Shown: piece after piece, positions 55,760-63,486 of the stretch
Layout of the letters: each line of letters begins with the position of its first letter
How positions within the stretch are numbered: the stretch's first letter is position 1
Source: Microbulbifer sp. Q7
Lineage (GTDB): Bacteria; Pseudomonadota; Gammaproteobacteria; Pseudomonadales; Cellvibrionaceae
Direction of reading: 5' to 3'
NCBI RefSeq assembly: GCF_001639145.1
Contig: NZ_LROY01000001.1
Location: 808,501-872,500, forward strand
Length of the DNA stretch: 64,000 bases
The notes under the pieces: model-generated
What the model was told of the DNA's origin: nothing
The model's input: only the letters and a program-made list of their open reading frames with translations
The model's database searches: none
Translations under genes and position numbers: made by a program

Positions 55760-56227
55760 TCAGTCAGAGCCTGCTCCCAGCTTTTCGATCTGTCTCCATT
55801 CCGCCGCCGTCACCGGCTGAATCGACAGCCGCCCCTGCTTGACCAGCACCATCTCCGCCAGCGCCGGGTTCTGCTTGATGTCTTTCAGCGACACCGGATG
55901 GGCAAATGCGCTCTGCCATTGGATGTCCACGCAATACCAGCGCGGCTTGTCTGTGCTGGCCTTGGGGTCGCAATATTTGCTTTCCGGGTCGAACTGGGCC
56001 GGATCCGGGTAAGCGGCGCGCACCACACGGGCGGTGCCAACCACTGCGGGCACCTTGCAGGCACTGTGGTAAAACAGCACACCGTCGCCCTCTTCGACCT
56101 GATCCCTCAGGAAGTTGCGCGCCTGATAGTTGCGGATACCATCCCAGCGCCCGATCCCGCCGGGCTCGCCTTGCAGGTCCGAAAGGCTGTATTCGTCCGG
56201 CTCCGACTTGAATAACCAGTAATTCAT
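55760..56227 (-). CDS. EVE-domain protein (thymocyte nuclear protein-like)
   Basis: A 155-residue EVE-domain protein. The N-terminus MNYWLFKSEPDEYSLSDL and the WDGIRNYQARNFLRDQ motif are the classic bacterial EVE (YTH/PUA-like) signatures. VLFYHSACKVPAVVG completes the pocket that binds modified bases. Function in this organism is not known; EVE domains are thought to read modified RNA or DNA, and some stand in restriction clusters, but there is no restriction gene here. Confidence 0.92.
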   Translation of the reverse strand: MNYWLFKSEPDEYSLSDLQGEPGGIGRWDGIRNYQARNFLRDQVEEGDGVLFYHSACKVPAVVGTARVVRAAYPDPAQFDPESKYCDPKASTDKPRWYCVDIQWQSAFAHPVSLKDIKQNPALAEMVLVKQGRLSIQPVTAAEWRQIEKLGAGSD

Positions 56228-56374
56228 CCCGCTATTTCCCCTCGATGTGCCCGGTCTGGCCGTAATCTGCGGCAGTCTGTCAGATTGTTGCGTTTGGTGG
56301 TATTTCGCCCACGCCCCTGGTGATTTAGGCTATTTTCCCAGATTGGCGCACTTTCTGCGCATGTTTGGAGCATT

Positions 56375-57463
56375 ATGGGCACTTCCGTTTTCAACTGGCT
56401 TTCCGAATGGCTGACCTCTGAGCGCAACCAGTACTGGGCGCTGCAATGGAGCGGCTGGGCGGGTTATACGCTGCTGACGTTTATCGGTGGTTTTTTCTGG
56501 GTAGAGAACCACTGGCTGTACAGTGGCTATATTGCCGTGGCCACGGCGTCCGGTATTGCCATATCCGAAGGTATGCGCCGCGGCTTCCAGCGGCTCTGGA
56601 ACAAGGCGCCGGCACAGCGCCTGGTGGGCACCCTCGGCGTGATCATCCTGGGAGCGGCGCTTTGGGCGGCCATCAAGTTTGGTGGCTCCCTGTGGCTGTA
56701 TGGCAAGGAGAGTGACGAACACCCGATGGTGATGGCCATCTACTGGTTCTCCTACTCGTTCCTGATCTACATGACGTGGACGGCGCTGTATTACGGCATC
56801 AAGTATTACCAGGCCTCACTGCTACAGCAGGAGAAAGCGCTGCGCGCGGAGTCCATCGCGCACCAGTCGCAGCTCAAGATGTTGCGCTACCAGCTGAACC
56901 CGCATTTTCTGTTCAACACCCTGAACGCGATTTCCACGCTGATCCTCGACCAGGATGGCAAGACTGCAAACAGCATGGTGACGCGCCTCTCCCAGTTCCT
57001 GCGTCACTCGCTGGACAACGACCCCATGCAAAAGGTGACCCTGGCGAAAGAAGTCGAGGCGCTGATGCTGTACCTGGACATTGAAAAGGTCCGCTTTGCC
57101 GACCGCTTGCAGGTGCGGGTGGACCTGGAGGGGGAGGCCGAGCAGGCACTGGTTCCAAGCCTGTTGCTGCAGCCCCTTGTGGAGAATGCGATCAAGTACG
57201 GCATCTCGCAACGTGAATGGGGCGGGGAAGTCCGGATCAAGGCGCGGGTGTTTGCCGGTGAATTGTTACTGGAGGTGAGTGACAATGGTCCCGGTATGCC
57301 GGAGGCAGAACTGGTGCATTTGGGTAAGGGCGGCGGCGTCGGTATTCGCAATACCTGCGAGCGATTGCAGGCACTGTACGGTGCAGAACAGAAAACCCGT
57401 TTCTGCAATCGTCCTGAAGGTGGGCTTGCGGTACATTTGCGTATCCCCTTTGAGCGGGACTGA
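56375..57463 (+). CDS. LytS/AlgZ-type sensor histidine kinase
   Basis: A 362-residue sensor kinase of the HisKA-less LytS/YpdA/AlgZ family. About four membrane helices lie in residues 20-145 (for example LLTFIGGFFWV, VIILGAALWAAIKF, WFSYSFLIYMTW). The phospho-acceptor region is QLKMLRYQLNPHFLFNTLN at about 168-186 with the His in NPHFLFN. The ATPase part has N-box LVENAIKYGI, DNGPGMP and KGGGVGIRNTCERL. It is followed at about 100 bases by its LytTR response regulator gene. The input ligand is unknown. Confidence 0.92.
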   Translation: MGTSVFNWLSEWLTSERNQYWALQWSGWAGYTLLTFIGGFFWVENHWLYSGYIAVATASGIAISEGMRRGFQRLWNKAPAQRLVGTLGVIILGAALWAAIKFGGSLWLYGKESDEHPMVMAIYWFSYSFLIYMTWTALYYGIKYYQASLLQQEKALRAESIAHQSQLKMLRYQLNPHFLFNTLNAISTLILDQDGKTANSMVTRLSQFLRHSLDNDPMQKVTLAKEVEALMLYLDIEKVRFADRLQVRVDLEGEAEQALVPSLLLQPLVENAIKYGISQREWGGEVRIKARVFAGELLLEVSDNGPGMPEAELVHLGKGGGVGIRNTCERLQALYGAEQKTRFCNRPEGGLAVHLRIPFERD

Positions 57464-57561
57464 CTCTTGCCCTCGCTCATTGAGCTTAAACGTCGGTCTG
57501 AAAAAGGCGGCGTTACAGGGAAAACGTAAGGAAACGGTTTTTACAGGTGGAGAGACAAGCG

Positions 57562-58374
57562 GTGAGTAGCGACAGTTTGAAAGTCATTATCGTAGACGAT
57601 GAACCTCTGGCCCGGCGCGGTTTGCGCTTGCGGCTGGAAAACCTTGGCGGTGTCGAGGTGGTGGCGGAATGCGGTAATGGCCGTGAGGCGAAGGAGCAGA
57701 TCGTCAGTCTCAAGCCGGACGTGGCGTTTCTGGATATCCAGATGCCCGGTGTGACCGGGCTCGAACTGGTGCAGTTACTGCCCGAAGACGCCCTCCCCCA
57801 GATCGTATTTGTTACCGCCTACGACCAGTACGCGGTGGAGGCCTTTGAGGTCAACGCCGTGGACTATGTGTTGAAGCCCATCGAGGAAGATCGCCTCAGC
57901 CGTGCCCTGCAGCGCGCGCGGGAAAAGCTCGGCAGTGAAAATCTTGCTGCACAGCGTGAACAGCTGCTGGAGGCGGTGGCCGACCTCACTCAGGAATCCC
58001 CGGAAGCCCTGGAGGAAAGGCTGGCCGCGGGTGAGCTTGGCAGTAGCCGTTACCCGGAAAAAATAGCGATCAAGGATTCGGGCAAGATTACCCTGGTGCC
58101 CGCCCGTGAAATTGACTGGATCGACGCGGCTGGTGATTACATGTGTGTGCACGCCAATGGCGAGACCCACGTGATGCGTATCACCATGAAGGAGCTGGAG
58201 CAGCAGCTGGACCCGAAAGTCTTCCAGCGTATCCACCGCTCAACCATTGTTAACCTCAAGCGCGTGCGGGAAATCTGTGCGCACATCAATGGCGAGTATC
58301 ATTTGGTGCTGAACAATGGCGAGCGCCTGAAAATGAGCCGCAGCTATAAAAACAAGGTGCAGCACTTTATCTGA
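57562..58374 (+). CDS. LytTR-type response regulator (AlgR-like)
   Basis: A 270-residue response regulator, cytoplasmic. The receiver (1-120) begins KVIIVDDEPLARRGLRLRLE, with the phospho-accepting Asp in FLDIQMPG at about 57, and VLKPIEEDRL at the end. The LytTR DNA-binding domain (about 168-270) has ITLVPAREIDWIDAAGDYMC and FQRIHRSTIVNL. It pairs with the kinase just upstream, as AlgZ/AlgR in Pseudomonas, which control exopolysaccharide and motility, but here the neighbours differ. GTG 57562 has GGAG 9 bases upstream; GTG 57547 is an alternative. Confidence 0.93.
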   Translation: MSSDSLKVIIVDDEPLARRGLRLRLENLGGVEVVAECGNGREAKEQIVSLKPDVAFLDIQMPGVTGLELVQLLPEDALPQIVFVTAYDQYAVEAFEVNAVDYVLKPIEEDRLSRALQRAREKLGSENLAAQREQLLEAVADLTQESPEALEERLAAGELGSSRYPEKIAIKDSGKITLVPAREIDWIDAAGDYMCVHANGETHVMRITMKELEQQLDPKVFQRIHRSTIVNLKRVREICAHINGEYHLVLNNGERLKMSRSYKNKVQHFI

Positions 58375-58414
58375 CTGAAAATGCCGCCGTGGGGTTCACG
58401 GCTGGCAACCCCGC

Positions 58415-59035
58415 TCAGATCTGGATCAGCGCCTGTGCCTCGCGGATCAGCTGCTTGCGATCGCGCAGCTCGAGCTTGCGCAAAATGGCCGTCACGTGGC
58501 TTTTCACCGTGGGCTCGGTAATGTCCAGGTCGTAGGCGATCTGCTTGTTCAGCATGCCCTGGGCAATCATCTGGAAAATTTTCAATTGCTGCGGTGTGAG
58601 CAGGCCCAGCTTCTCTGCCAGCGCACTTTCACTTTCTGCCTGCAGCGCCTCTTCGCTGAACCACTGCTCTCCCGCCAGCACGCATTCGATGCATTGCAGT
58701 ATTTCGTCTGGCCGTGCCGTTTTTGACAGGAATCCGCTGGCACCGAGACCGGCTGCCTGCTGGATGACCCCGTGCCGGTCACTACCGGAAACCACCACCA
58801 CCGGCACCGCAGGGAAATCGTTGCGAATCCGCGCCAGGCCGCTGAATCCCTCACTGCCGGGCATGTTCAGATCGAGCATCAGCAGGTCGATTTCGGACTG
58901 CGCCAGCCGCGCGAGTGTGGAGTCCAGGTCCTCGCTCTGTAGCAGCTCGGCCTTGGGAAAATGTGGGGTGAGGGTGGTCGCCAGCGCGTCGCGATACAGC
59001 GGGTGGTCGTCGGCAATCAGCAGTTGATAATTCAC
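58415..59035 (-). CDS. NarL/LuxR-type response regulator
   Basis: A 206-residue response regulator. The receiver domain has YQLLIADDHPLYRDAL, the phospho-Asp in LLMLDLNMPGSEG and KTARPDEIL; the C-terminal HTH (about 140-206) has LLTPQQLKIFQMIAQGMLNKQIAY and DITEPTVKSHVTAILRKLELRDR. GTG 59035 is used, with CAGGG about 8 bases before it; the ATG at 59092 would overlap the upstream gene. No cognate kinase gene lies nearby on this strand, so it is an orphan in this window. Confidence 0.9.
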   Translation of the reverse strand: MNYQLLIADDHPLYRDALATTLTPHFPKAELLQSEDLDSTLARLAQSEIDLLMLDLNMPGSEGFSGLARIRNDFPAVPVVVVSGSDRHGVIQQAAGLGASGFLSKTARPDEILQCIECVLAGEQWFSEEALQAESESALAEKLGLLTPQQLKIFQMIAQGMLNKQIAYDLDITEPTVKSHVTAILRKLELRDRKQLIREAQALIQI

Positions 59036-59076
59036 GGCAGCACCCTGAAGGATGAATGAATCGGGTGCCACCGATA

Positions 59077-59862
59077 CTACTGTGCGCTCCATCCGCCGTC
59101 CACCGGCAAGGCCGCACCAGTAATGGTGCCGGCGAAATCGCCGCTGAGGTACAGCGCCAGTTCACCGATCGCGTCGGGGCTGGTGGCGCGTGCCATCGGT
59201 TGTTTTGCGCCCACCAGCTCTGCGCGTGCCGTCTCCAGGTCGACCTGCTGCTCGCGGGCGATATTTTCAATTTGCGGCTGGATGAGCGGTGTTTCCACCC
59301 ATCCCGGGCAAATGGCATTCGCGGTGATGTTGTGGTCGGCATTTTCCAGGGCGAGCACCTTGGTCAGTCCTACCAGGCCGTGCTTGGCAGCGCAGTAGGC
59401 GGACTTGTTTTCAGAGGCGACCAGTCCGTGCACCGAGGCAACGTTGATGATGCGTCCCCAGCGCGCCGCGCGCATGGCGGGCAGCAGCTCACGGCACAGG
59501 AAAAAACTGGCGCTCAGGTTGATCGACAGAATCTGGTGCCACTTGTCACTGGGGAATTCATGGGCCGCAGCGGTGTGTTGAATCCCGGCGTTATTGATGA
59601 GGATCGAAGGGTTGCCAATGGCTTCACGGGTGTCTGCCACCAGCTGCGCGCATCCCGCCTCGCTGGCGATGTCCGCGGAGCTGAAACCCTGGTTGCCGGG
59701 GTAGCCCGCGAATGCTGCGCGCAGTGCGTCAGCGGTTTCGTTATCTGCAAGACCGTGCAGCATGACGTGGTGCCCGGCCCTGGCAAAGCAGTGGGCGATG
59801 GCAAGGCCTATGCCGCTGGTAGAACCAGTGATCAGGACGGAGTGCGATTGATTCTGCTGCAC
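59077..59862 (-). CDS. bdhA: 3-hydroxybutyrate dehydrogenase (SDR family)
   Basis: A 261-residue NAD-dependent short-chain dehydrogenase. Rossmann motif TGSTSGIG at residues 12-19, LINNAGIQH, the active-site Ser in INVASVHGLVAS and YCAAKHG (Tyr-x3-Lys), and the C-terminal QPMARATSPDAIGELALYL with GAALPVDGGW. The NNAGIQH and SVHG residues are those of D-3-hydroxybutyrate dehydrogenases, which oxidise (R)-3-hydroxybutyrate from PHB to acetoacetate. It ends about 40 bases before the response regulator start, so the two may be in one operon. Confidence 0.85.
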   Translation of the reverse strand: MQQNQSHSVLITGSTSGIGLAIAHCFARAGHHVMLHGLADNETADALRAAFAGYPGNQGFSSADIASEAGCAQLVADTREAIGNPSILINNAGIQHTAAAHEFPSDKWHQILSINLSASFFLCRELLPAMRAARWGRIINVASVHGLVASENKSAYCAAKHGLVGLTKVLALENADHNITANAICPGWVETPLIQPQIENIAREQQVDLETARAELVGAKQPMARATSPDAIGELALYLSGDFAGTITGAALPVDGGWSAQ

Positions 59863-59928
59863 GAAAAACTCCCGCAGATGCTTATTCTTTGGATAAATCC
59901 TAGCAGCGGCGGGAGTTGCGGGTCTGTA

Positions 59929-59963
59929 TGACCAAGGTATGAGTTGGCCTCATACCCCGGTCA
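59929..59963 (-). terminator. Strong compound hairpin after the lipoprotein gene
   Basis: Arms TGACC plus GGTATGAG pair with CTCATACC plus GGTCA (13 bp with a two-base internal loop each side). It lies just after the 59975 stop. No T-run follows; it may end or protect the transcript. Confidence 0.45.
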
Positions 59964-59974
59964 TTGGCCTGGGC

Positions 59975-60364
59975 CTAGCGGCGATGGTGTCTGCCACCGC
60001 GGTGGTGGTGCCCACCGCCCGGACGATGGCTGGGCAGGTGCGTCGGGCGACCGGGACGATTCGGACGATGGTGGCTGTGGGGCGGGCGATAGCCCGGGCG
60101 GTTGTAGTAGTGGCGACCGTGGTAGCGATGGTAGCCGCCGCGATAGTAACGGGGGTGGCCGTAGCGATGGCCATAGCGATAGTAGCGTGGCGACGAGTAG
60201 TAGAAGGACACGCTACTGGACGGGTACACATAGGGTCGTGAGTAGGGGTAACTGGAGTACCCGACACTACTGGAACTGTAATAGCCATCGGAAACACAGG
60301 CGCCCAGTGTCAGGGTGCCGAATACGGTGACGGCCAACAGGCCTTTTTTGACAATGCTCTTCAT
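59975..60364 (-). CDS. His/Tyr/Arg-rich small lipoprotein
   Basis: A 129-residue predicted lipoprotein. The signal MKSIVKKGLLAVTVFG runs to the lipobox LGAC (Cys about 23). The mature part is dominated by Tyr, Ser, His, Arg and Gly (SYPYSRPYVYPSSSVSFYYS, then HHRPNRPGRP). No known domain is visible. ATG 60364 has GGAGG upstream and is preferred to a longer in-frame start at 60511. The His clusters could bind metal, but this is not shown. A second small lipoprotein gene lies just upstream. Confidence 0.68.
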   Translation of the reverse strand: MKSIVKKGLLAVTVFGTLTLGACVSDGYYSSSSVGYSSYPYSRPYVYPSSSVSFYYSSPRYYRYGHRYGHPRYYRGGYHRYHGRHYYNRPGYRPPHSHHRPNRPGRPTHLPSHRPGGGHHHRGGRHHRR

Positions 60365-60461
60365 AGGAGACCTCCGGGGGACAAGCAGCGGGCAGTCACC
60401 GCGCGCAAGCGCAGTAAGTACCGGTGAGCTGTTTTCGTTACTTAACGCGTACTGGGAAGGT

Positions 60462-60731
60462 TCAGCGAGGTTGGTTGACGCGGTTTTGGGGCATGTTGCG
60501 ACGGTATTCACCGGCGTTCATGTAGTAGTTGGGGTGGCGAACGTTGTGGCAGCGTCCGTTCTGGTGGCAGTGGTAATAGCGACTCTGCACCGAGTAGTAG
60601 CCGGGGCCCTGGTTGGTGCGGTTGATGGCCGTTGTGGTGTCGGTCATGTTCTCCATGCTGGTGCAGCCGGACATTGCCAGCAGCGCAGCGGCGCCGATGC
60701 CGCTAGCCAGTCCTGCAAAAGAACGCTTCAT
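60462..60731 (-). CDS. Small lipoprotein with His/Cys-rich mature part
   Basis: An 89-residue predicted lipoprotein. Signal MKRSFAGLASGIGAAALLAM ends at lipobox MSGC (Cys about 23). The mature part contains YYSVQSRYYHCHQNGRCHN, with two Cys and three His in 8 residues (HCHQNGRCH), a possible metal site, and then YYMNAGEYRRN. GAGG precedes ATG 60731, which is chosen over an upstream in-frame start. It is 98 bases upstream of the other lipoprotein gene and may be co-transcribed. Function unknown. Confidence 0.66.
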   Translation of the reverse strand: MKRSFAGLASGIGAAALLAMSGCTSMENMTDTTTAINRTNQGPGYYSVQSRYYHCHQNGRCHNVRHPNYYMNAGEYRRNMPQNRVNQPR

Positions 60732-60921
60732 GAAAACCTCCACGCCGCGAGGGCGGGTGAACCTTTTTATTTTCGATCTGCTCGGCAGAGAAACGTTACT
60801 GGCGGCAAATCGAAACCCAAGTGGAAGGTATTTAAGGGTCGCGGAGGTCGAATCACGAAGATTATTAGGGGATTGCAACGACCGAAATGCGATGAAAACA
60901 GGTCGGGTTATAAGTGAACCG

Positions 60922-62013
60922 TTATCCGGCGGCCACCAGTTGCTGCAGCTGATTGTCCAGAAGCTGCTGGAGCTTGGGGTTCAGGCCAGTGACCTCGGCG
61001 CCCGCGCTGGTGGTATGGCACTGGATCCGGTCGGCCAGGGAGTCGTCGTCCTGCAGCTGCGGATGCAGTGCCAGGCCGCGGGACTGGCTCAGTAGCTGCT
61101 CGCCCGCGAAGTCGAACCGCTGCGGCCGGGTTGGCAGCACCGCCAGCGCCAGCTGCAGACCGGTGGCGCGGCTCGACTGTTGCAGGCCGCGCAGCAGGAG
61201 GCCGGCGCAGACCGCGCGAAAGGCGGCGTCGTCGCCGGCAAAGCCCAGCCCGATCGCGGGTCCGGCGCTCGGCAGGGGGCGCGCATCGTAAATTCGGGTG
61301 AGTAACTGCAGGCGCTGGTCCAGCGTTTCCTGCAGGCTGTCCAAGGCGCTGCGCGACAGCTGGTTGCCCAGCTGCGCCCAGTTCAGCGGGCGCAGGTACA
61401 GGCCCGCGGTGACTTCCGGCGGCGGCTTGGGTTTGGCCTTGGGCACGATCAGGGGCTTGCGCTGTGGTTGTGCGCTCAGGCGATCGGCCGCCAGGGCGCA
61501 GGCGGCACTAAACGGCAGTGCGAAGATCAGGCACAGCAACAGGCTGCCCCAAGGATAGGTTACCGATGCGCCGGGCTGAATGTTCAGTGCCACACTGCCC
61601 GCCAGGCTATCGTGCAGTACCACCGGCTCGGTAATCATTTCACCGCGGCTGCGCTCTCCGGTCTGGGCCAGCGGCGTGGAATCGACGTCCTGGATGGTTA
61701 CACCGTGCACCGATGGCAGTGTCAGCGCCTGTTGCGCGAGTATCTGCAGGCTGATGCGGTCCCCGGCGACGATCTGCTGCAGGCTCTGGCTGGCCAGCAA
61801 TTTGGCCGCCGCGGCGGCACTGGCCCGGTCCCGGGCGATGGCCGCGGACTGCTGCTGGCCGAACGCGTGGCCGAGGGTGGCGAGGCAAAAGCCGGCGAGG
61901 GTCAGCCAAATGGTGGCCGCCAGCAGCTGACGCCGCTGTTTACGGGAGAGTCCGGCAAGCCGCTGGGGCAGGCTGTGGCTGAATTCGGACAGGCTGGCGA
62001 GGAGGTTTTTCAT
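60922..62013 (-). CDS. Smp/AhpA-like inner-membrane protein
   Basis: A 363-residue protein with an N-terminal membrane helix (about 28-50, LLAATIWLTLAGFCLATLG), a periplasmic sensor-like section (SLQQIVAGDRISLQILAQQ, GVTIQDVDS), a second membrane helix at about 153-173 and a cytoplasmic tail. In E. coli and Pseudomonas the smp/AhpA (YtjB) gene is likewise divergent from serB, with the same two-helix layout. That context is the main reason for the call. The C-terminal 180 residues are Leu/Gln-rich and longer than in the short E. coli Smp; function is not known. Confidence 0.65.
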   Translation of the reverse strand: MKNLLASLSEFSHSLPQRLAGLSRKQRRQLLAATIWLTLAGFCLATLGHAFGQQQSAAIARDRASAAAAAKLLASQSLQQIVAGDRISLQILAQQALTLPSVHGVTIQDVDSTPLAQTGERSRGEMITEPVVLHDSLAGSVALNIQPGASVTYPWGSLLLCLIFALPFSAACALAADRLSAQPQRKPLIVPKAKPKPPPEVTAGLYLRPLNWAQLGNQLSRSALDSLQETLDQRLQLLTRIYDARPLPSAGPAIGLGFAGDDAAFRAVCAGLLLRGLQQSSRATGLQLALAVLPTRPQRFDFAGEQLLSQSRGLALHPQLQDDDSLADRIQCHTTSAGAEVTGLNPKLQQLLDNQLQQLVAAG

Positions 62014-62061
62014 CTTGTTATGTTTTCGCTGGCAGTACAGCGGCTGATTTTATCCCACTTC

Positions 62062-62106
62062 TTCAGCGAAAAAAGGCGCCGCGCTATAATGCGCGGCCTT
62101 TTTCCG
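62062..62106 (+). promoter_or_regulatory. serB promoter inside an AT-flanked hairpin
   Basis: TATAAT (62085-62090) is the loop of a perfect GCCGCGC/GCGCGGC hairpin with A6 before and T5 after. TTCAGC (62062-62067) at 17 bases upstream is the best -35. The hairpin also has the form of a bidirectional terminator. Confidence 0.5.
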
Positions 62107-62153
62107 GTGCGTTGTCCGCAGAGGCACCGCCCGCCAACCATCAAGAGTCAGTC

Positions 62154-63176
62154 ATGGACGCAGCTAACTACGCCTCTCTCGCCGCCCTTTGCCAGCGGGT
62201 CTTCGCGCAACATCTACCGGAGGCGATGCCCGATTGCCCCGCGGCGGTGAGTGCGCCCTGGTGCCTGACACTGCTCACCGGGCAGGTGCGCGAACCATCA
62301 CTGCAGGCACTGCAGGCGTTTCTCGATGGGCAGCAGTGGCGCGTGGTCGGCGTGGATATTCTGGCGTGCCGTGCCGCTTGCTGTGCGATCCGCTTGCAGC
62401 TCGACGGCGAACTGGCTTTCGATGACGCGCGCCGGGCGCTGCTGGCACTGGCGGATGGACTGGACATGGAGTTGATCCTGCAGCCGGGGGGTACCCAGCG
62501 CGCGCCGAGGCTCGCCTGTTTCGATATGGACTCCACGCTGATCCAGGCGGAGGTTATCGACGAGCTGGCTAAAATCGCCGGGGTTGGCGACCAGGTAGCG
62601 GAGATCACTCTGTCGGCTATGCGCGGTGAGTTGGATTTCCAGCAGAGTTTCCGCAAACGCATGGGGTTGTTACAGGGGTTTACCGAGGCCAGCCTCGCGG
62701 ATATCGCGCCCCAGCTGCCGATCATGCCCGGGGCCCCGCGCCTGTTGCGTGCCCTGCGCGCACTGGGCTGCAAAACCGCCATTCTTTCCGGGGGCTTTAC
62801 CTATTTCGCCAATTACCTGAAGGATAACCACCTGGCGGTGGACGTGATTCACGCGAACCAGCTGGAATTTGATGGCGGCGCACTGACCGGCGGGGTGATT
62901 GATCCGATCGTGGATGGCGCGCGCAAGGCGCATTTGTTACAGGAAATTGCCGAGGAAATGCATCTGTCTCTGGAGCAGGTGATTGCGGTAGGCGATGGTG
63001 CCAATGACCTGCCGATGCTGGCGTTGGGGGCGCTGGGCATTGCCTTCCACGCCAAGCCGAAGGTGCGCGCGGAAGCGCCGCAGGCGATTGATGGTTTTGA
63101 GCTGGATGCGGCCCTGTACCTGTTTGGTCTCAATGACCGCCAGATCGATGCGCTGCTGGATGACGCCGCTCAGTAG
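62154..63176 (+). CDS. serB: Phosphoserine phosphatase SerB
   Basis: SerB (340 residues) hydrolyses phosphoserine in the last step of serine synthesis. An N-terminal ACT-like regulatory part (about 1-115) is followed by the HAD domain: FDMDSTLIQAEVIDELA at about 121-137 (nucleophile Asp and DxDST), ILSGGFTYF at about 220, and VGDGANDLPML at about 279-289. ATG 62154 starts the protein; a 14-residue upstream extension in-frame has no better signal. It is divergent from the Smp-like gene, as in E. coli. Confidence 0.95.
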   Translation: MDAANYASLAALCQRVFAQHLPEAMPDCPAAVSAPWCLTLLTGQVREPSLQALQAFLDGQQWRVVGVDILACRAACCAIRLQLDGELAFDDARRALLALADGLDMELILQPGGTQRAPRLACFDMDSTLIQAEVIDELAKIAGVGDQVAEITLSAMRGELDFQQSFRKRMGLLQGFTEASLADIAPQLPIMPGAPRLLRALRALGCKTAILSGGFTYFANYLKDNHLAVDVIHANQLEFDGGALTGGVIDPIVDGARKAHLLQEIAEEMHLSLEQVIAVGDGANDLPMLALGALGIAFHAKPKVRAEAPQAIDGFELDAALYLFGLNDRQIDALLDDAAQ

Positions 63177-63343
63177 CGGCTGACCAGGCTGACCAGCGGC
63201 GGCAGGTCCGCGTTCACACTGGCGAACGGTATCGACGGTTTGCGCTTGCCGCCGTCCTGATAGCAGGTAGCCTGTCGTTCACAGGCGGCCATTATCATTG
63301 CCAGTGTGATTAGTGCGGTGACGGCGATTAGTCGCTTGCCCAT
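63170..63343 (-). CDS. 57-residue lipoprotein
   Basis: A short gene. The translation starts MGKRLIAVTALITLAMIMAAC, with a basic start, a hydrophobic stretch and a lipobox MAAC (Cys 21), then a 36-residue mature part with ERQATCYQDGG and VNADLPPLVSLVSRY. AGGGA lies about 8 bases before the ATG. It overlaps the serB stop by 7 bases, tail to tail. Many such tiny lipoproteins exist with no known function; coding is supported by the signal, but it needs proof. Confidence 0.55.
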   Translation of the reverse strand: MGKRLIAVTALITLAMIMAACERQATCYQDGGKRKPSIPFASVNADLPPLVSLVSRY

Positions 63344-63486
63344 GTGGGGTCCCTGTCTGCGAGTCGGTTACGGTTTCCCGGTTGCTGCCCATTAGACGAG
63401 CCCAAGCGGGAAAAAGTTGCGCGGTAAGCGCGAAGATTATGAGAATTGCGCCGGTATGCCTAGCCCGGCGCAAAATCTGCCGCCAA

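Noticed and set aside
61468..62250. A 260-codon plus-strand frame opposite the Smp-like gene running into serB
   Set aside because: It overlaps the membrane protein gene and the divergent promoter region, and shows no domain.
63279..63473. A 64-codon minus-strand frame after serB
   Set aside because: It overlaps the 57-residue lipoprotein frame, which has a clear lipobox and ribosome-binding site, while this one has neither.
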